In this document: in pieces, positions 1 through 8,480 of the stretch | Layout of the letters: each line of letters starts with the position of its first letter | Position numbering within the stretch: position 1 is the stretch's first letter | Assembly (NCBI RefSeq): GCF_005886535.1 | Contig: NZ_PNDS01000017.1 | Location: 1-64,000, forward strand | Direction: 5' to 3' | Length of the DNA: 64,000 nucleotides | DNA from: Pseudoalteromonas sp. S2755 | GTDB taxonomy: Bacteria; Pseudomonadota; Gammaproteobacteria; Enterobacterales; Alteromonadaceae | The notes under the pieces: model-generated | What the model saw: the letters and a program-made list of their open reading frames with translations, nothing else | Database searches by the model: none | What the model was told of the DNA's origin: nothing | Position numbers and translations under genes: made by a program

Positions 1-154
1 TGTATTAAGTAAATGATCTATCTTGAAGCGGGGAAATAGCTTTAGTAGCAAGGCAAAAATTTTGCTATTTAGTTGTTCTAAATGAGAAATTTTTAACGAA
101 GCTAATATGCTATTTCACCCTTCAAATTGATTAGAGAATTAATTCAATTGGTAT
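1..154. repeat. Interspersed intergenic repeat, copy 1 (left end outside window)
   Basis: This copy shares an arrangement and a long core with the copy at 37376-37537. Both contain GCTATTTAGTTGTTCTAAAT, followed by a TTTAACG block and a CTTCAAATTGA block at similar spacing. It ends in CAATTGGTAT, the expected right terminal repeat, at 145-154. The left terminal repeat is probably just outside the window. Inside, ATTTAG-ttgtt-CTAAAT can form a small stem-loop. No coding sequence is evident, so it looks like a MITE-like non-autonomous element. Confidence 0.75.
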
Positions 155-186
155 AATAAAGACACAGAAACAATCTGCTATTTCTG

Positions 187-222
187 AGGTGTGATATCAA
201 AATATCACACCTTTATTTTTCT
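187..222 (+). terminator. Rho-independent terminator, plus orientation
   Basis: An 11-base perfect stem (AGGTGTGATAT / ATATCACACCT) with a 4-base loop is followed on the plus strand by TTATTTTTC. The T-run lies on the plus-strand side, so it best terminates a plus-strand transcript entering from the left, and it abuts the stop codon of the minus-strand GGDEF-EAL gene. It may also weakly terminate that gene. Confidence 0.6.
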
Positions 223-2777
223 AATGCACTTTGTGTTTGTTCAGCAAAAGCGTCTGTTGTGAGTAACTCAAGGCAGGCATCTATTGGTTTTGCGGGGCTG
301 TAAAAGAATCCTTGAATATGATGACAACCGAGCTCTCGTAATTTCTCAAGTTGAGTAAACTGCTCTACCCCTTCGGCTATCACACCAATTCCCAACTTAT
401 CACTGAGCTTAATAAGGCAGTCTATCATTACTTGTTTGTTGTAATCAGACATTAAGCTGTCGACAAAGCTTTTGTCTATCTTTAGATAATCTACTTGATT
501 TTCTATCAAGTTACTTAGTGATGAATAGCCAGTGCAAAAATCATCTAGCGAAACCTTGATCCCATGTTCTCTTAGTTGATTAAGCGTTTTCCATGTATAG
601 CGGTTTGTAGCAAGCGATTCGGTAACTTCAATGGTTATTGCTTCATAAGGGACCTTGGCTTTTTCAATAGCACAGGTGATTAACTTCACCTGATTAATAC
701 TGGCTTTAAACTCGCTAACAGAGCGATTAATAGAGATCCCAACCTCTGTAAAACCAGCTTGGTGGATCTTTGCTAAGTCTTGGCAGCTGCGCTCAAGCAC
801 AAACTGTCCAACTAAATGAATAAGACCAAATTCTTCAGCGATAGGAATGAACGTACCTGGCGATACCATTCCGTACTCATCGTCAAACCAACGCACTAGG
901 GCTTCAAATTTTGCGATGCGGTTGGTATCTGCATTAACGATCGGCTGATAATAAACGGTGAGCGCCCCTTCTTTCAGAGCTTGTTTTAACTTATCTCTAA
1001 GCTTTATTTTATTTAAATAGGCGTTTTGAATTGCCGCATTGTGTAGGGCTACCTGCCCGCGCTCGGTCTTCTTCACACTATTAAGTGCATGGGCTGCGTT
1101 TCTGAGTAAGTTAGCCGCAGTGATCCGAGAGCCGGCTTCAAGTTGTGCAATACCTGTAGAGCATGTGACCTCTATGGTAATTTCGTTAAATACGTAGGGC
1201 TGAGAGAGTTTCTGTGAAAGCTTTTGAGCAATCTTAATCGCACTTTCCACATCGCTGCGCGTAAGTAACAACGCAAACTCGTCACCACCGTATCTTGCGA
1301 CAATATCATTTTGTCGCACTGCATTTTTTAATCTTTTCGCAACAGATATGAGTACTTTATCGCCAATTTCCGGACCAAAAACATCGTTCACCTCTTTAAA
1401 CCTGTCTAAACCAATGAAAAGCAGTGAACAACTGCTATTATTACTTCTGGATCCTGATATTTGTTCTTCCAATCGCTGCATAAAACTACGTCGATTTAAA
1501 AGTGCTGTTAACGGCTCATGGTTTGCGTAAAAGGTAAGTTGAGACTCGTTACGTTTCCATTCGGTAATATCTCTAAAAATGCCGACATAGTTAGCGACTT
1601 TGCCTTGCTCATCTTTCACCACGCTAAGTGTTAATTCCTCAGGATAAATCTGACCGTTCTTGCGACGATTGTGGATCTCCCCTTTCCAGTGACCAATTGT
1701 GTTCAGCGACGCCCACATGGCTTCATAGAATGATTTATCTTGCTTACCAGATGATAGCACCGCAGGATCTTGGCCTAATAATTCATAGCCGGTATAACCC
1801 GTTAATCGCTCAAACGCACGATTCACCATAATAATTTTATTATCATTATTGGTGATCATAATCGCTTCCGTCGCATGCTCGAAAACAACATTGGTCAGTT
1901 CAAGCTGCTTATTAAGTGAAGAAATGTAACTAATATCTTGAATGGTTGCAGTGAAGATTACGTCATCTATATTTTGATCATCTGGCTCAACCTGTCCGAT
2001 AATTCGCAGTAGACCATGATGTTCTGTCCGTGACGTTAACGAAACTTGTAAATCTATATTGCGAACAGCACCTAACCTCACCTTCTCCAATGCAACCCTT
2101 AACCTTTCACTATCTTCTATGATGAGCTTATCAAGAAGCAATGATAATGAAGGTGAATCTGCTTGTGTTTTCAGCAAATGATTTAAATGAGAGGAAAAAT
2201 AGTGTTTGTTTTGTTTGAGCTGCCAAGTCCAAGTACACAAATCTGCTATCTGCTCGCCTTTCGCAAGCTGTTTGAGCAAAATACCTTGTTTATTCAGCTC
2301 TAAATTATGACTAAGTTCGGTAGAGATTAAATGCCCTAGCTCTTGAAACCATAGCTTTTCTTCATGGCTAACATGTTGTTCCTTGTTAAATAGACAGACC
2401 ATTATACCGATAGGAGTGTGATCTAATGCTCTTAGCGTTACTCCTAAATACCCTTCTATACTAAGGACACGAAGAATTTCATCCTCTTCATAAAGTTGCT
2501 GCAGGCCACTGGTAACACTGCAAACGCCGTTACTCGCCTTTGCGTCAAAGCATGGCGTGCCTTCTAGGTCATAAATAATATTCTCGACTTCTTCACCATC
2601 CGCAAGATACATCACGGTTTTTACACGCTTATCGTTATCGATAAACTTACCCACAAAGCAGTGATCAGCATCAAAGCGCTCATACAATTGCTTTAAGGCA
2701 AATTGATATCGCTGGCTGGTGGATGTCATGTTGTAAAAATGGCTAAACGATAAATTCATAGAAGTCTGTACGGCCAA
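213..2777 (-). CDS. GAF-PAS-GGDEF-EAL c-di-GMP turnover protein
   Basis: A soluble four-domain signalling protein of 854 residues, predicted to make or degrade cyclic di-GMP. A GAF-like domain spans about 20-150, a PAS domain with the typical NGQIYPEELTLS stretch about 290-410, GGDEF about 415-580 and EAL about 600-840. The GGDEF motif is intact (ARYGGDEF), with an RQND inhibitory I-site five residues upstream. The EAL signature (FEALVRW) and the DDFCTGYSSL loop are also intact, so both activities are possible. No membrane segment is visible. The start is uncertain: the longest frame begins with TTG, while an in-frame ATG lies at 2759 without a clear ribosome binding site. It stands alone with its own terminator side. 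Confidence 0.92.
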   Translation of the reverse strand: MAVQTSMNLSFSHFYNMTSTSQRYQFALKQLYERFDADHCFVGKFIDNDKRVKTVMYLADGEEVENIIYDLEGTPCFDAKASNGVCSVTSGLQQLYEEDEILRVLSIEGYLGVTLRALDHTPIGIMVCLFNKEQHVSHEEKLWFQELGHLISTELSHNLELNKQGILLKQLAKGEQIADLCTWTWQLKQNKHYFSSHLNHLLKTQADSPSLSLLLDKLIIEDSERLRVALEKVRLGAVRNIDLQVSLTSRTEHHGLLRIIGQVEPDDQNIDDVIFTATIQDISYISSLNKQLELTNVVFEHATEAIMITNNDNKIIMVNRAFERLTGYTGYELLGQDPAVLSSGKQDKSFYEAMWASLNTIGHWKGEIHNRRKNGQIYPEELTLSVVKDEQGKVANYVGIFRDITEWKRNESQLTFYANHEPLTALLNRRSFMQRLEEQISGSRSNNSSCSLLFIGLDRFKEVNDVFGPEIGDKVLISVAKRLKNAVRQNDIVARYGGDEFALLLTRSDVESAIKIAQKLSQKLSQPYVFNEITIEVTCSTGIAQLEAGSRITAANLLRNAAHALNSVKKTERGQVALHNAAIQNAYLNKIKLRDKLKQALKEGALTVYYQPIVNADTNRIAKFEALVRWFDDEYGMVSPGTFIPIAEEFGLIHLVGQFVLERSCQDLAKIHQAGFTEVGISINRSVSEFKASINQVKLITCAIEKAKVPYEAITIEVTESLATNRYTWKTLNQLREHGIKVSLDDFCTGYSSLSNLIENQVDYLKIDKSFVDSLMSDYNKQVMIDCLIKLSDKLGIGVIAEGVEQFTQLEKLRELGCHHIQGFFYSPAKPIDACLELLTTDAFAEQTQSALEK

Positions 2778-2878
2778 TCCTATCCAAGAGATGTGTCTAA
2801 TAGATAATAATAGCTCAATAAACTACATAGAATATAAAGTCAGATCAATAAATTTGCTTTAAGTGATTCAGTGGTAAG

Positions 2879-2904
2879 AAGATAGCGTCGGTAGACGCCA
2901 TCTT
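2879..2904 (-). terminator. Terminator-like hairpin downstream of the YfcC-type carrier
   Basis: AAGAT-A-GCGTC / GACGC-C-ATCTT with a GGTA loop. On the minus-strand transcript the central mismatch becomes a G-U wobble, giving an 11-base-pair stem. The following T-run is weak. Confidence 0.5.
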
Positions 2905-2916
2905 ACTTTAGAGAGA

Positions 2917-4326
2917 TTAGCCGGTAATTTGCGGTTGTACGTCAAGGCCGTAGCCAAACATAACCGCGAGGACTAGCACAGTTGCGGCAGCCAGCATAAG
3001 TTTAGCCATTAACGGCATGCAGAATTTAAACCAATGCGTGTAAGGAACCCCTGCCATACCAAGGATCCCCATTAACACCGCATTAGTTGGTACTATCATA
3101 TTGGAGAAACCATCACCAAATTGATAGGCCAGCACTGCAACTTGTCTTGGTACCCCAACTAAATCACCCACTGGAACCATCAATGGCATAGTGACATAAG
3201 CCTGACCTGAGCCCGATGGTATGAACATATTTAAAAGCGTTTGGATAATTAACATACCCACCGCCGAAATTTCTGCAGCTACATAAGAAAGTGGTGTGGA
3301 AAGGCCATGTACGATCGTGTGCAGGATTTGACCATCCTCAAGAATAAGTGCAATACCACGAGCTACACCAATAAGCACCGCAGTAGTAACTAAGTCTGAG
3401 ACCCCCTCAATAAAACGGTTTGCTGCTTCATCTGCTGACAGTTTACCAAGAATTGAAATCACGACACCCCATGCGATAAATAAGCCACCTAGCTCGTATA
3501 GATACCATCCTTGAGTTGCAATCCCCCAAACCGCACACACGAGAGTTACAATGAAAGTAAATAGAACAGTTCTATGACGACCATTAAGCTGTGGATAGCT
3601 GGGAGCTTCCTGCCCCGCAAGTGGACAAGGCACACCTTTCATCATCGAATATTCGGGGTTTTGCTGTACCTTTTTCGAGTAGTTCCATACATGATGAAAT
3701 CCAATTAACACAAATGGAATAAAAATCGTAAATCGTAACCAAATACCTGAATATACTGGTACTTCGGCGATTTGCTGGGCGATTAATACCGTAAATGGGT
3801 TAAACGCTGAGACACCATAACCAATACCGTAGCCTGCGATAATCATACCTACCGCGGTCATGGCATCTAATTTCATCGCTTTACACAGCGCTACCAAAAT
3901 AAGTACAAAAGGAATGTACTCTCCGGCAGTACCGATAGCGCTTGACGCGATTGCGAAACAGAATACAACCATAAAAATGAGTTTTTGTGGCTTATCGCCA
4001 TTTTTCTCAAGTAAGCGGCCAATTAACGCATCAACAGTACCGGTTGCGCGTGCAATAGCGAGTACACCGCCGACTATCATCACAAAGAAGATTACATCTT
4101 GTGCAGCGGCAAAAGCACGAGGAATTGCTTTTAATAGATCCCAAGGAGTAAGACGAACAGACTCATCTGCGATATGGTAGGTGCCAGCAAGTACAACTTG
4201 TCTACCAGAGTCTGTGGTTGCGGTATCAAAAAAACCTTGCGGAATAATCCAGGTCGACAGCAGTGCAATTAGCATCATACCTAGTAGCAAGACTAGCGTA
4301 TGAGGAACTTTCAATGTTTTTGCCAT
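2917..4326 (-). CDS. YfcC family (DcuC/ArcD-like) integral membrane carrier
   Basis: A polytopic inner-membrane protein of 469 residues with about a dozen hydrophobic segments, recognised as the YfcC/C4-dicarboxylate anaerobic carrier family. Recognisable parts are the N-terminal PHTLVLLLGMMLIALLSTWI segment and the PSGSGQAYVTMPLMVP stretch. Members have been linked to dicarboxylate, amino-acid or basic amino-acid exchange; the substrate cannot be read from the sequence. The ATG at 4326 (MAKTLKVPH) was chosen over an upstream in-frame TTG at 4368, because GGAG lies 11 bases before it and family members begin close to this point. It is probably monocistronic, with a hairpin downstream. Confidence 0.85.
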   Translation of the reverse strand: MAKTLKVPHTLVLLLGMMLIALLSTWIIPQGFFDTATTDSGRQVVLAGTYHIADESVRLTPWDLLKAIPRAFAAAQDVIFFVMIVGGVLAIARATGTVDALIGRLLEKNGDKPQKLIFMVVFCFAIASSAIGTAGEYIPFVLILVALCKAMKLDAMTAVGMIIAGYGIGYGVSAFNPFTVLIAQQIAEVPVYSGIWLRFTIFIPFVLIGFHHVWNYSKKVQQNPEYSMMKGVPCPLAGQEAPSYPQLNGRHRTVLFTFIVTLVCAVWGIATQGWYLYELGGLFIAWGVVISILGKLSADEAANRFIEGVSDLVTTAVLIGVARGIALILEDGQILHTIVHGLSTPLSYVAAEISAVGMLIIQTLLNMFIPSGSGQAYVTMPLMVPVGDLVGVPRQVAVLAYQFGDGFSNMIVPTNAVLMGILGMAGVPYTHWFKFCMPLMAKLMLAAATVLVLAVMFGYGLDVQPQITG

Positions 4327-4421
4327 GGAAAGTACAGCTCCAAATAAAGGTAACGATAAAAATTGCAACGCATCTTACCGATATTCGGAGCAAATTTCAC
4401 TTTTTAATATCAGATTTCCAA

Positions 4422-6011
4422 TTATGCTACATTGTGGTTAGCTAAAACGGCGTGTTCAACACGGTTTCTACCATTGGCCTTGGCCTGATAAAGGCTACGA
4501 TCTGCAAGTTTAAGCGCGTGATGCAAATCATCAGAACACAATGGCCAATGAGAAATACCAAGAGAAATCGTGATATGCCCCGCTTCATCAAATTGAGTTT
4601 CAGCAGTACATGCCCGTAAACGCTCTGCAATGTTTGCCGCCTTATTGATGTCTACATGAGGAAGAAACATTAAAAATTCTTCGCCTCCACTTCGGCACAG
4701 GTGATCCTGCTCGCGGGCATTGGTACGCATTAATTCGGCAAGCTTTTGTATTACGATATCACCAATATCATGACCATAGGTGTCGTTTACTTTCTTAAAA
4801 TGGTCAATATCGAGTGCAATAATGCTAAAGGGAGTTCGCTGCTCATAGGCCGATTCAAGCCACTTCTCCATTCCGCGTCGATTGAATAAATGAGTTAGTT
4901 GATCTTGCTTTCTCTCATCGTCAAAGCGTTGGATCTGTGCTCCTAAGTTCTTAACACTACTGCGCATAGCCTGATAAAGCCATGCCGCTTCGTAATACCA
5001 TGTTGATACGTGTGGAAAATCAATGTTTCTGCCATCTTCCACTTGCTCAGATAACTTAGCTAATCGCCATAAAGGCTTAGCAATTAAAGTTCCGAGTCCA
5101 AGCACACAAATCAACAAAAATACGGTAAACGGAATGGTCGTTTTTAAGACGTGCTGCATAGTGTTCGATAATTGTGACATCGTGACCTCTAATGGCCGTT
5201 GGGCCACGACCCCCCAACCACTTGTGGGTACGGAAGCATACCCAGCTAGCATTTCTACACCTTGGGTATTGATTATTTGAGCAGAACCAGAGATTTTGCT
5301 GAGTAATGATTCAACGACCTCATTTTTGGTGACGTCTTGTCCAATACGATGGTCATCATGATGATAAATGAGTTTACCATTGGGGCCAGTAACATATACA
5401 TAGGTTTTGTCCTGATGATGATGGTTCGCTAATAATCGGCCTAAGATATTATCTCCTTTTAGGTAAATGCCCGCTGCGATAAAGCCGGCAAAATTCCCCT
5501 TGTTATCAAACATTGGATGCGTTGGGCTCACCATCAAATTTCCAGCGGGAGAGGTAAATGGCCCTACGATGAAAGGTGCCTGTTTACGAAGTGGCGATGT
5601 TTCGGCTTCATTTATAAGCGTAGTCCCAACAACACCAAGTGAACTGGGTTGAGCACCGATAATTTCTCCTTCAACGTTGACTAGCACGATTGAATCAAAA
5701 CTATGAGTTCGTGTAAGCATTTGCTTAAGTTCGTTGTCGACCAGCTCAGGGTCATCGAGCTGCGAGGCGATGGTGTCGCTCGACGCTTTTAATTGCATCA
5801 ATACTGATTGTAAGAAAAGATCGGTAACATCTGCTAACTTAGCTGCATAAGCACGGTTTGCCTCTAACGTATCTTTTACCATCACTTGTTTTTGCACTTG
5901 ATAGCTCGAAAACAATGCGTTTAGTAACGAAGTAAATACGCATAATGTGGCCAGAATAAGTATCAGCTTTTTAAGGTCTAACCAATGTTTTGCTTTATTT
6001 ATTTGTACCAC
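4422..6011 (-). CDS. Membrane-bound diguanylate cyclase with periplasmic dCache/PDC sensor
   Basis: This 529-residue inner-membrane enzyme is predicted to condense two GTP into c-di-GMP in response to a periplasmic signal. A first membrane segment lies at about 16-36, a double-Cache-like sensor region at about 40-280, a second membrane segment at about 288-312, a HAMP-like linker next and GGDEF at about 365-520. The active site is intact (SGGEEF) and an REQD inhibitory I-site sits five residues upstream, so product feedback is likely. Translation starts at GTG with AAAGAGAA about 8 bases upstream. A CTGGTCAGACCAG palindrome lies upstream at 6087-6099. The ligand is unknown. Confidence 0.92.
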   Translation of the reverse strand: MVQINKAKHWLDLKKLILILATLCVFTSLLNALFSSYQVQKQVMVKDTLEANRAYAAKLADVTDLFLQSVLMQLKASSDTIASQLDDPELVDNELKQMLTRTHSFDSIVLVNVEGEIIGAQPSSLGVVGTTLINEAETSPLRKQAPFIVGPFTSPAGNLMVSPTHPMFDNKGNFAGFIAAGIYLKGDNILGRLLANHHHQDKTYVYVTGPNGKLIYHHDDHRIGQDVTKNEVVESLLSKISGSAQIINTQGVEMLAGYASVPTSGWGVVAQRPLEVTMSQLSNTMQHVLKTTIPFTVFLLICVLGLGTLIAKPLWRLAKLSEQVEDGRNIDFPHVSTWYYEAAWLYQAMRSSVKNLGAQIQRFDDERKQDQLTHLFNRRGMEKWLESAYEQRTPFSIIALDIDHFKKVNDTYGHDIGDIVIQKLAELMRTNAREQDHLCRSGGEEFLMFLPHVDINKAANIAERLRACTAETQFDEAGHITISLGISHWPLCSDDLHHALKLADRSLYQAKANGRNRVEHAVLANHNVA

Positions 6012-6086
6012 TAAAAATTCTCTTTAATGTACTTCCATGACATTTTAGCTATTCGTTTGGGTGAAACAGTTAATCTATATCAAACT

Positions 6087-6099
6087 CTGGTCAGACCAG
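6087..6099. promoter_or_regulatory. GntR/FadR-type operator candidate
   Basis: CTGGTCAGACCAG is a perfect 13-base palindrome. It contains the CTGGTC-N-GACCAG core of the symmetric FadR-type site. It lies 76 bases upstream of the diguanylate cyclase start and about 140 bases upstream of the 59-residue ORF. Other GntR-family regulators bind similar TGGT-N3-ACCA sites, so the regulator's identity is open. Confidence 0.45.
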
Positions 6100-6240
6100 C
6101 AACGAATTAGAACGTTCACATTCTGTGTGCCCGTATTATAACCACATGGTCAAAAATATTTAGTTTTTTGAACAGATTATTGGTATTGTCTCAGCTATCA
6201 GGTGTAAAATAATCTGAACATAAATACAGCGAAGTTCTTA

Positions 6241-6420
6241 ATGAAGAAAAAGACTACAAATCCACTAGTTGGCCACTTTACACTTGCTTGCCTTGCGCTT
6301 GCGGCGATATGGATGTTCGTATCTGATAAAGATGCATTGCTTGTCCTTAATTCCTTGGTTCTTGTCTATATTGTATTTGCTTTAGCAAAACGGCTAATGA
6401 AACCCTCCAAGAAAAAGTAA
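6241..6420 (+). CDS. Small two-segment membrane protein, unrecognised
   Basis: An ORF of 59 codons, ATG to TAA, between divergent genes. The product begins with a lysine-rich MKKK stretch. It has two hydrophobic segments (about 10-26 and 33-50) joined by the short hydrophilic turn SDKDA, and ends in a basic KPSKKK tail. This is a plausible small hairpin membrane protein with both termini inside. The ribosome binding site is weak (GCGAAG). I do not recognise a family. The clean hydrophobic-hairpin pattern and the isolated position favour a real gene, but it could be fortuitous. Confidence 0.5.
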   Translation: MKKKTTNPLVGHFTLACLALAAIWMFVSDKDALLVLNSLVLVYIVFALAKRLMKPSKKK

Positions 6421-6486
6421 CTTACTCTACTCATCAAGTTCAGAGCCAAGTTATTCATTAGCCCTGAACATCATAAATAACCTGTT

Positions 6487-7671
6487 TTACTGCCTAACCA
6501 GCTTAAATAGATTTTCTCCCTTGCTATCAAGCTCATTTAGAGGCTTAAGCCCCATAATGTGTGTAAGTGTAGGGTAAACCTCTAAATTGCTAGCTTGTTC
6601 TATCGTTACACCTGATTTAAAGGCGGGGCCACTTGCGACAAAAAATGCGGCCATATCAGGTGTCACTTCATACCCATGGGTACCATAGTAGGCTTGATTA
6701 CCTTTTTGCATAAAGACAATGGGCGCTTTTGCTTGCAAGATAATATCACCAATACGAGAAGATTCACCGTCATTGAGTTGCTGCTTTTGCTCACTACTCA
6801 ATACTTCATATCGACCATCCGCTTTTTCACGTAGCGTCTGCATAAGTGTTTCTGCTTCAAGTTTTTTTTCGCCTAGCGCATAAAGTGACACTCTCGTTCC
6901 GCTGTTTTTTAAAGTCCATTCTTTAGGGATGTCAAGCTCTTCGAGGATCACAGCTTTCTCTGGCTCGATATTTGCCATACCGTGGTCAGAAACGAGTACC
7001 AAATTCACTTTAATTTTGTCCTTTTTCAACGCTGCGACAAAATCTCCGATTAAGCCATCAACAAATTGTACTGCTTCTCTCGTTTTTTCATGATCTGGTC
7101 CGAATCCATGACCCATGGTATCCACCAGAGAAAAGTAGCTGGCGACAAACAATGGTTTTTCGCTTTTTGGTAATTTTAGCCAATTGTGTATTTCATTAAG
7201 ACGATTCTTATAATCAGCTTGTTTTGAATAGTGATAATAGTAGTCAGGCGTCATACCATTGATTCTAGCATCTGATTCAGGCCAAAAATAAGCGGCAGAT
7301 TTATATCCATGCATTTTTACAAGATTCCATAAGGGAATACCACTTATCCACGAGCTATCTATTTTACCCATACCCATCTTATAACACTCGTCTCGCTTCC
7401 TATCGCAAAAGTAATTATCGACGATGCCATGATTGATTGGTTTTAAACCCGTAACGATAGATAAATGATTTGGAAAAGTCTTAGTAGGATATTGAGGCCA
7501 TAGCTTGGTCGCGCGGACGCCCTCTTTGGCAAGCTTTGCGATATTCTTTGCATCGTGTTTTTCGATGTAATCCCATCTGAACCCATCGATGGAAATCAAT
7601 ATGGTTGTCGCGCGCTCAGCAAAAGCAGTGCAACTAAAGATAGATAAGGCGAAAAGGAGGATTTTTAGCAT
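6487..7671 (-). CDS. Secreted nucleotide pyrophosphatase/phosphodiesterase (alkaline phosphatase superfamily)
   Basis: A 394-residue exported enzyme of the NPP family. It likely hydrolyses phosphodiester or pyrophosphate bonds in nucleotides or related compounds in the periplasm. A signal peptide ends at about residue 18 (CTAFA|ER). Metal and catalytic positions fit the family: Asp in ISIDGFRWD, nucleophile Thr in PTKTFPNH, Asp and His in SLVDTMGHGFGPDH, Asp-His in VSDHGM, and the distal His in YGTHGYE. The length matches bacterial members. It is apparently monocistronic. Exact substrate preference is not visible, and a phosphodiesterase acting on lipids or sugars is possible. Confidence 0.88.
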   Translation of the reverse strand: MLKILLFALSIFSCTAFAERATTILISIDGFRWDYIEKHDAKNIAKLAKEGVRATKLWPQYPTKTFPNHLSIVTGLKPINHGIVDNYFCDRKRDECYKMGMGKIDSSWISGIPLWNLVKMHGYKSAAYFWPESDARINGMTPDYYYHYSKQADYKNRLNEIHNWLKLPKSEKPLFVASYFSLVDTMGHGFGPDHEKTREAVQFVDGLIGDFVAALKKDKIKVNLVLVSDHGMANIEPEKAVILEELDIPKEWTLKNSGTRVSLYALGEKKLEAETLMQTLREKADGRYEVLSSEQKQQLNDGESSRIGDIILQAKAPIVFMQKGNQAYYGTHGYEVTPDMAAFFVASGPAFKSGVTIEQASNLEVYPTLTHIMGLKPLNELDSKGENLFKLVRQ

Positions 7672-7858
7672 GTATAAATTCCCGTGTTATGTGAGTACCG
7701 CTGCAAAAGTATGGGGATGTGCAGCATAATCCGTGGATTGCTGACGCATTAAATCACAATGATTTGAAATTTATATTGATTTGCGGTCAGTGGATAGCAA
7801 TTATAGATATTCGGGGAAGGTTAACTTTCACTATGTTGTACTTGAGCTTAATTAATGC

Positions 7859-7872
7859 TTGATCTAAGTCAA
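7859..7872. promoter_or_regulatory. FNR/EtrA-like binding site
   Basis: TTGATCTAAGTCAA matches 9 of 10 fixed positions of the FNR consensus TTGAT-N4-ATCAA. It lies 48 bases upstream of the GbsR-like gene that precedes the cytochrome bd oxidase genes. Oxygen-responsive control by an FNR/EtrA/Anr protein fits the downstream function. Confidence 0.65.
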
Positions 7873-7891
7873 AGTGACCTTTATATTAAAG

Positions 7892-7909
7892 TTTCAATAA
7901 TTACTGAAA
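7892..7909. promoter_or_regulatory. Inverted repeat just upstream of the GbsR-like gene
   Basis: TTTCA-N8-TGAAA lies 11 to 28 bases before the ATG, embedded in AAAGTTTCA and GAAAGTTT repeats. Its position fits an autoregulatory site for the MarR/GbsR-type repressor, but the match is short and AT-rich. Confidence 0.3.
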
Positions 7910-7919
7910 GTTTAAAACA

Positions 7920-8465
7920 ATGAACTTATCACCAAAAATAGAAAATTTTGTACTTCATTGCGGCGAAATGGGAAGCCGGTGGGGTTTCAACAGAACGATA
8001 GGGCAAATGGTTGGTTTGTTGGTTATTAATGAAAAACCATTAACAGCAAACGAAATCGCCGATGCGTTAAAAATTTCACGCGGTAACGTAAGTATGGGAA
8101 TAAAAGAATTGCAATCTTGGCAGCTAGTCAAGGTGCACCATATTCCCGGTGACCGTAAAGAATATTACTCTCCAAACGGCTCTATTTGGGATCTCGCTAA
8201 CCGCGTATTTGAAGAGAGAAGAAAAAGAGAAATAGACCCAACACTCACTCTACTTCGTGACCAAATCCTAGATAGCGCTAACTCACCAGAAGAAGTGTAT
8301 GCGCAGCAGCAAATGCAATCCATTCATGACCTACTTGAAACCGTCACTAAGTGGTCAGCGGAACTTCAACGTCTATCACCAGAGCAATTGCAATCGTTGA
8401 TGAAGCTCGGTTCTTCTGTGAGTAAAGTAATAGATTTAAAGGATAAATTATTACGTAAGTCTTAA
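7920..8465 (+). CDS. GbsR/MarR-type transcriptional regulator
   Basis: A 181-residue DNA-binding protein of the GbsR branch of the MarR fold. The winged helix-turn-helix spans about 25-95, with a recognition region around ADALKISRGNVSMGIKEL and wing residues GDRKEYY. The C-terminal half is helical, with many charged residues, and probably supports dimerisation. It sits 15 bases upstream of cydA in the same direction, suggesting co-transcription and control of the bd oxidase operon. An FNR-like box and an inverted repeat precede it. GbsR itself governs choline/betaine genes in Bacillus; this member's ligand is unknown. Confidence 0.85.
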   Translation: MNLSPKIENFVLHCGEMGSRWGFNRTIGQMVGLLVINEKPLTANEIADALKISRGNVSMGIKELQSWQLVKVHHIPGDRKEYYSPNGSIWDLANRVFEERRKREIDPTLTLLRDQILDSANSPEEVYAQQQMQSIHDLLETVTKWSAELQRLSPEQLQSLMKLGSSVSKVIDLKDKLLRKS

Positions 8466-8480
8466 AGTGCGAGGTGCGTC

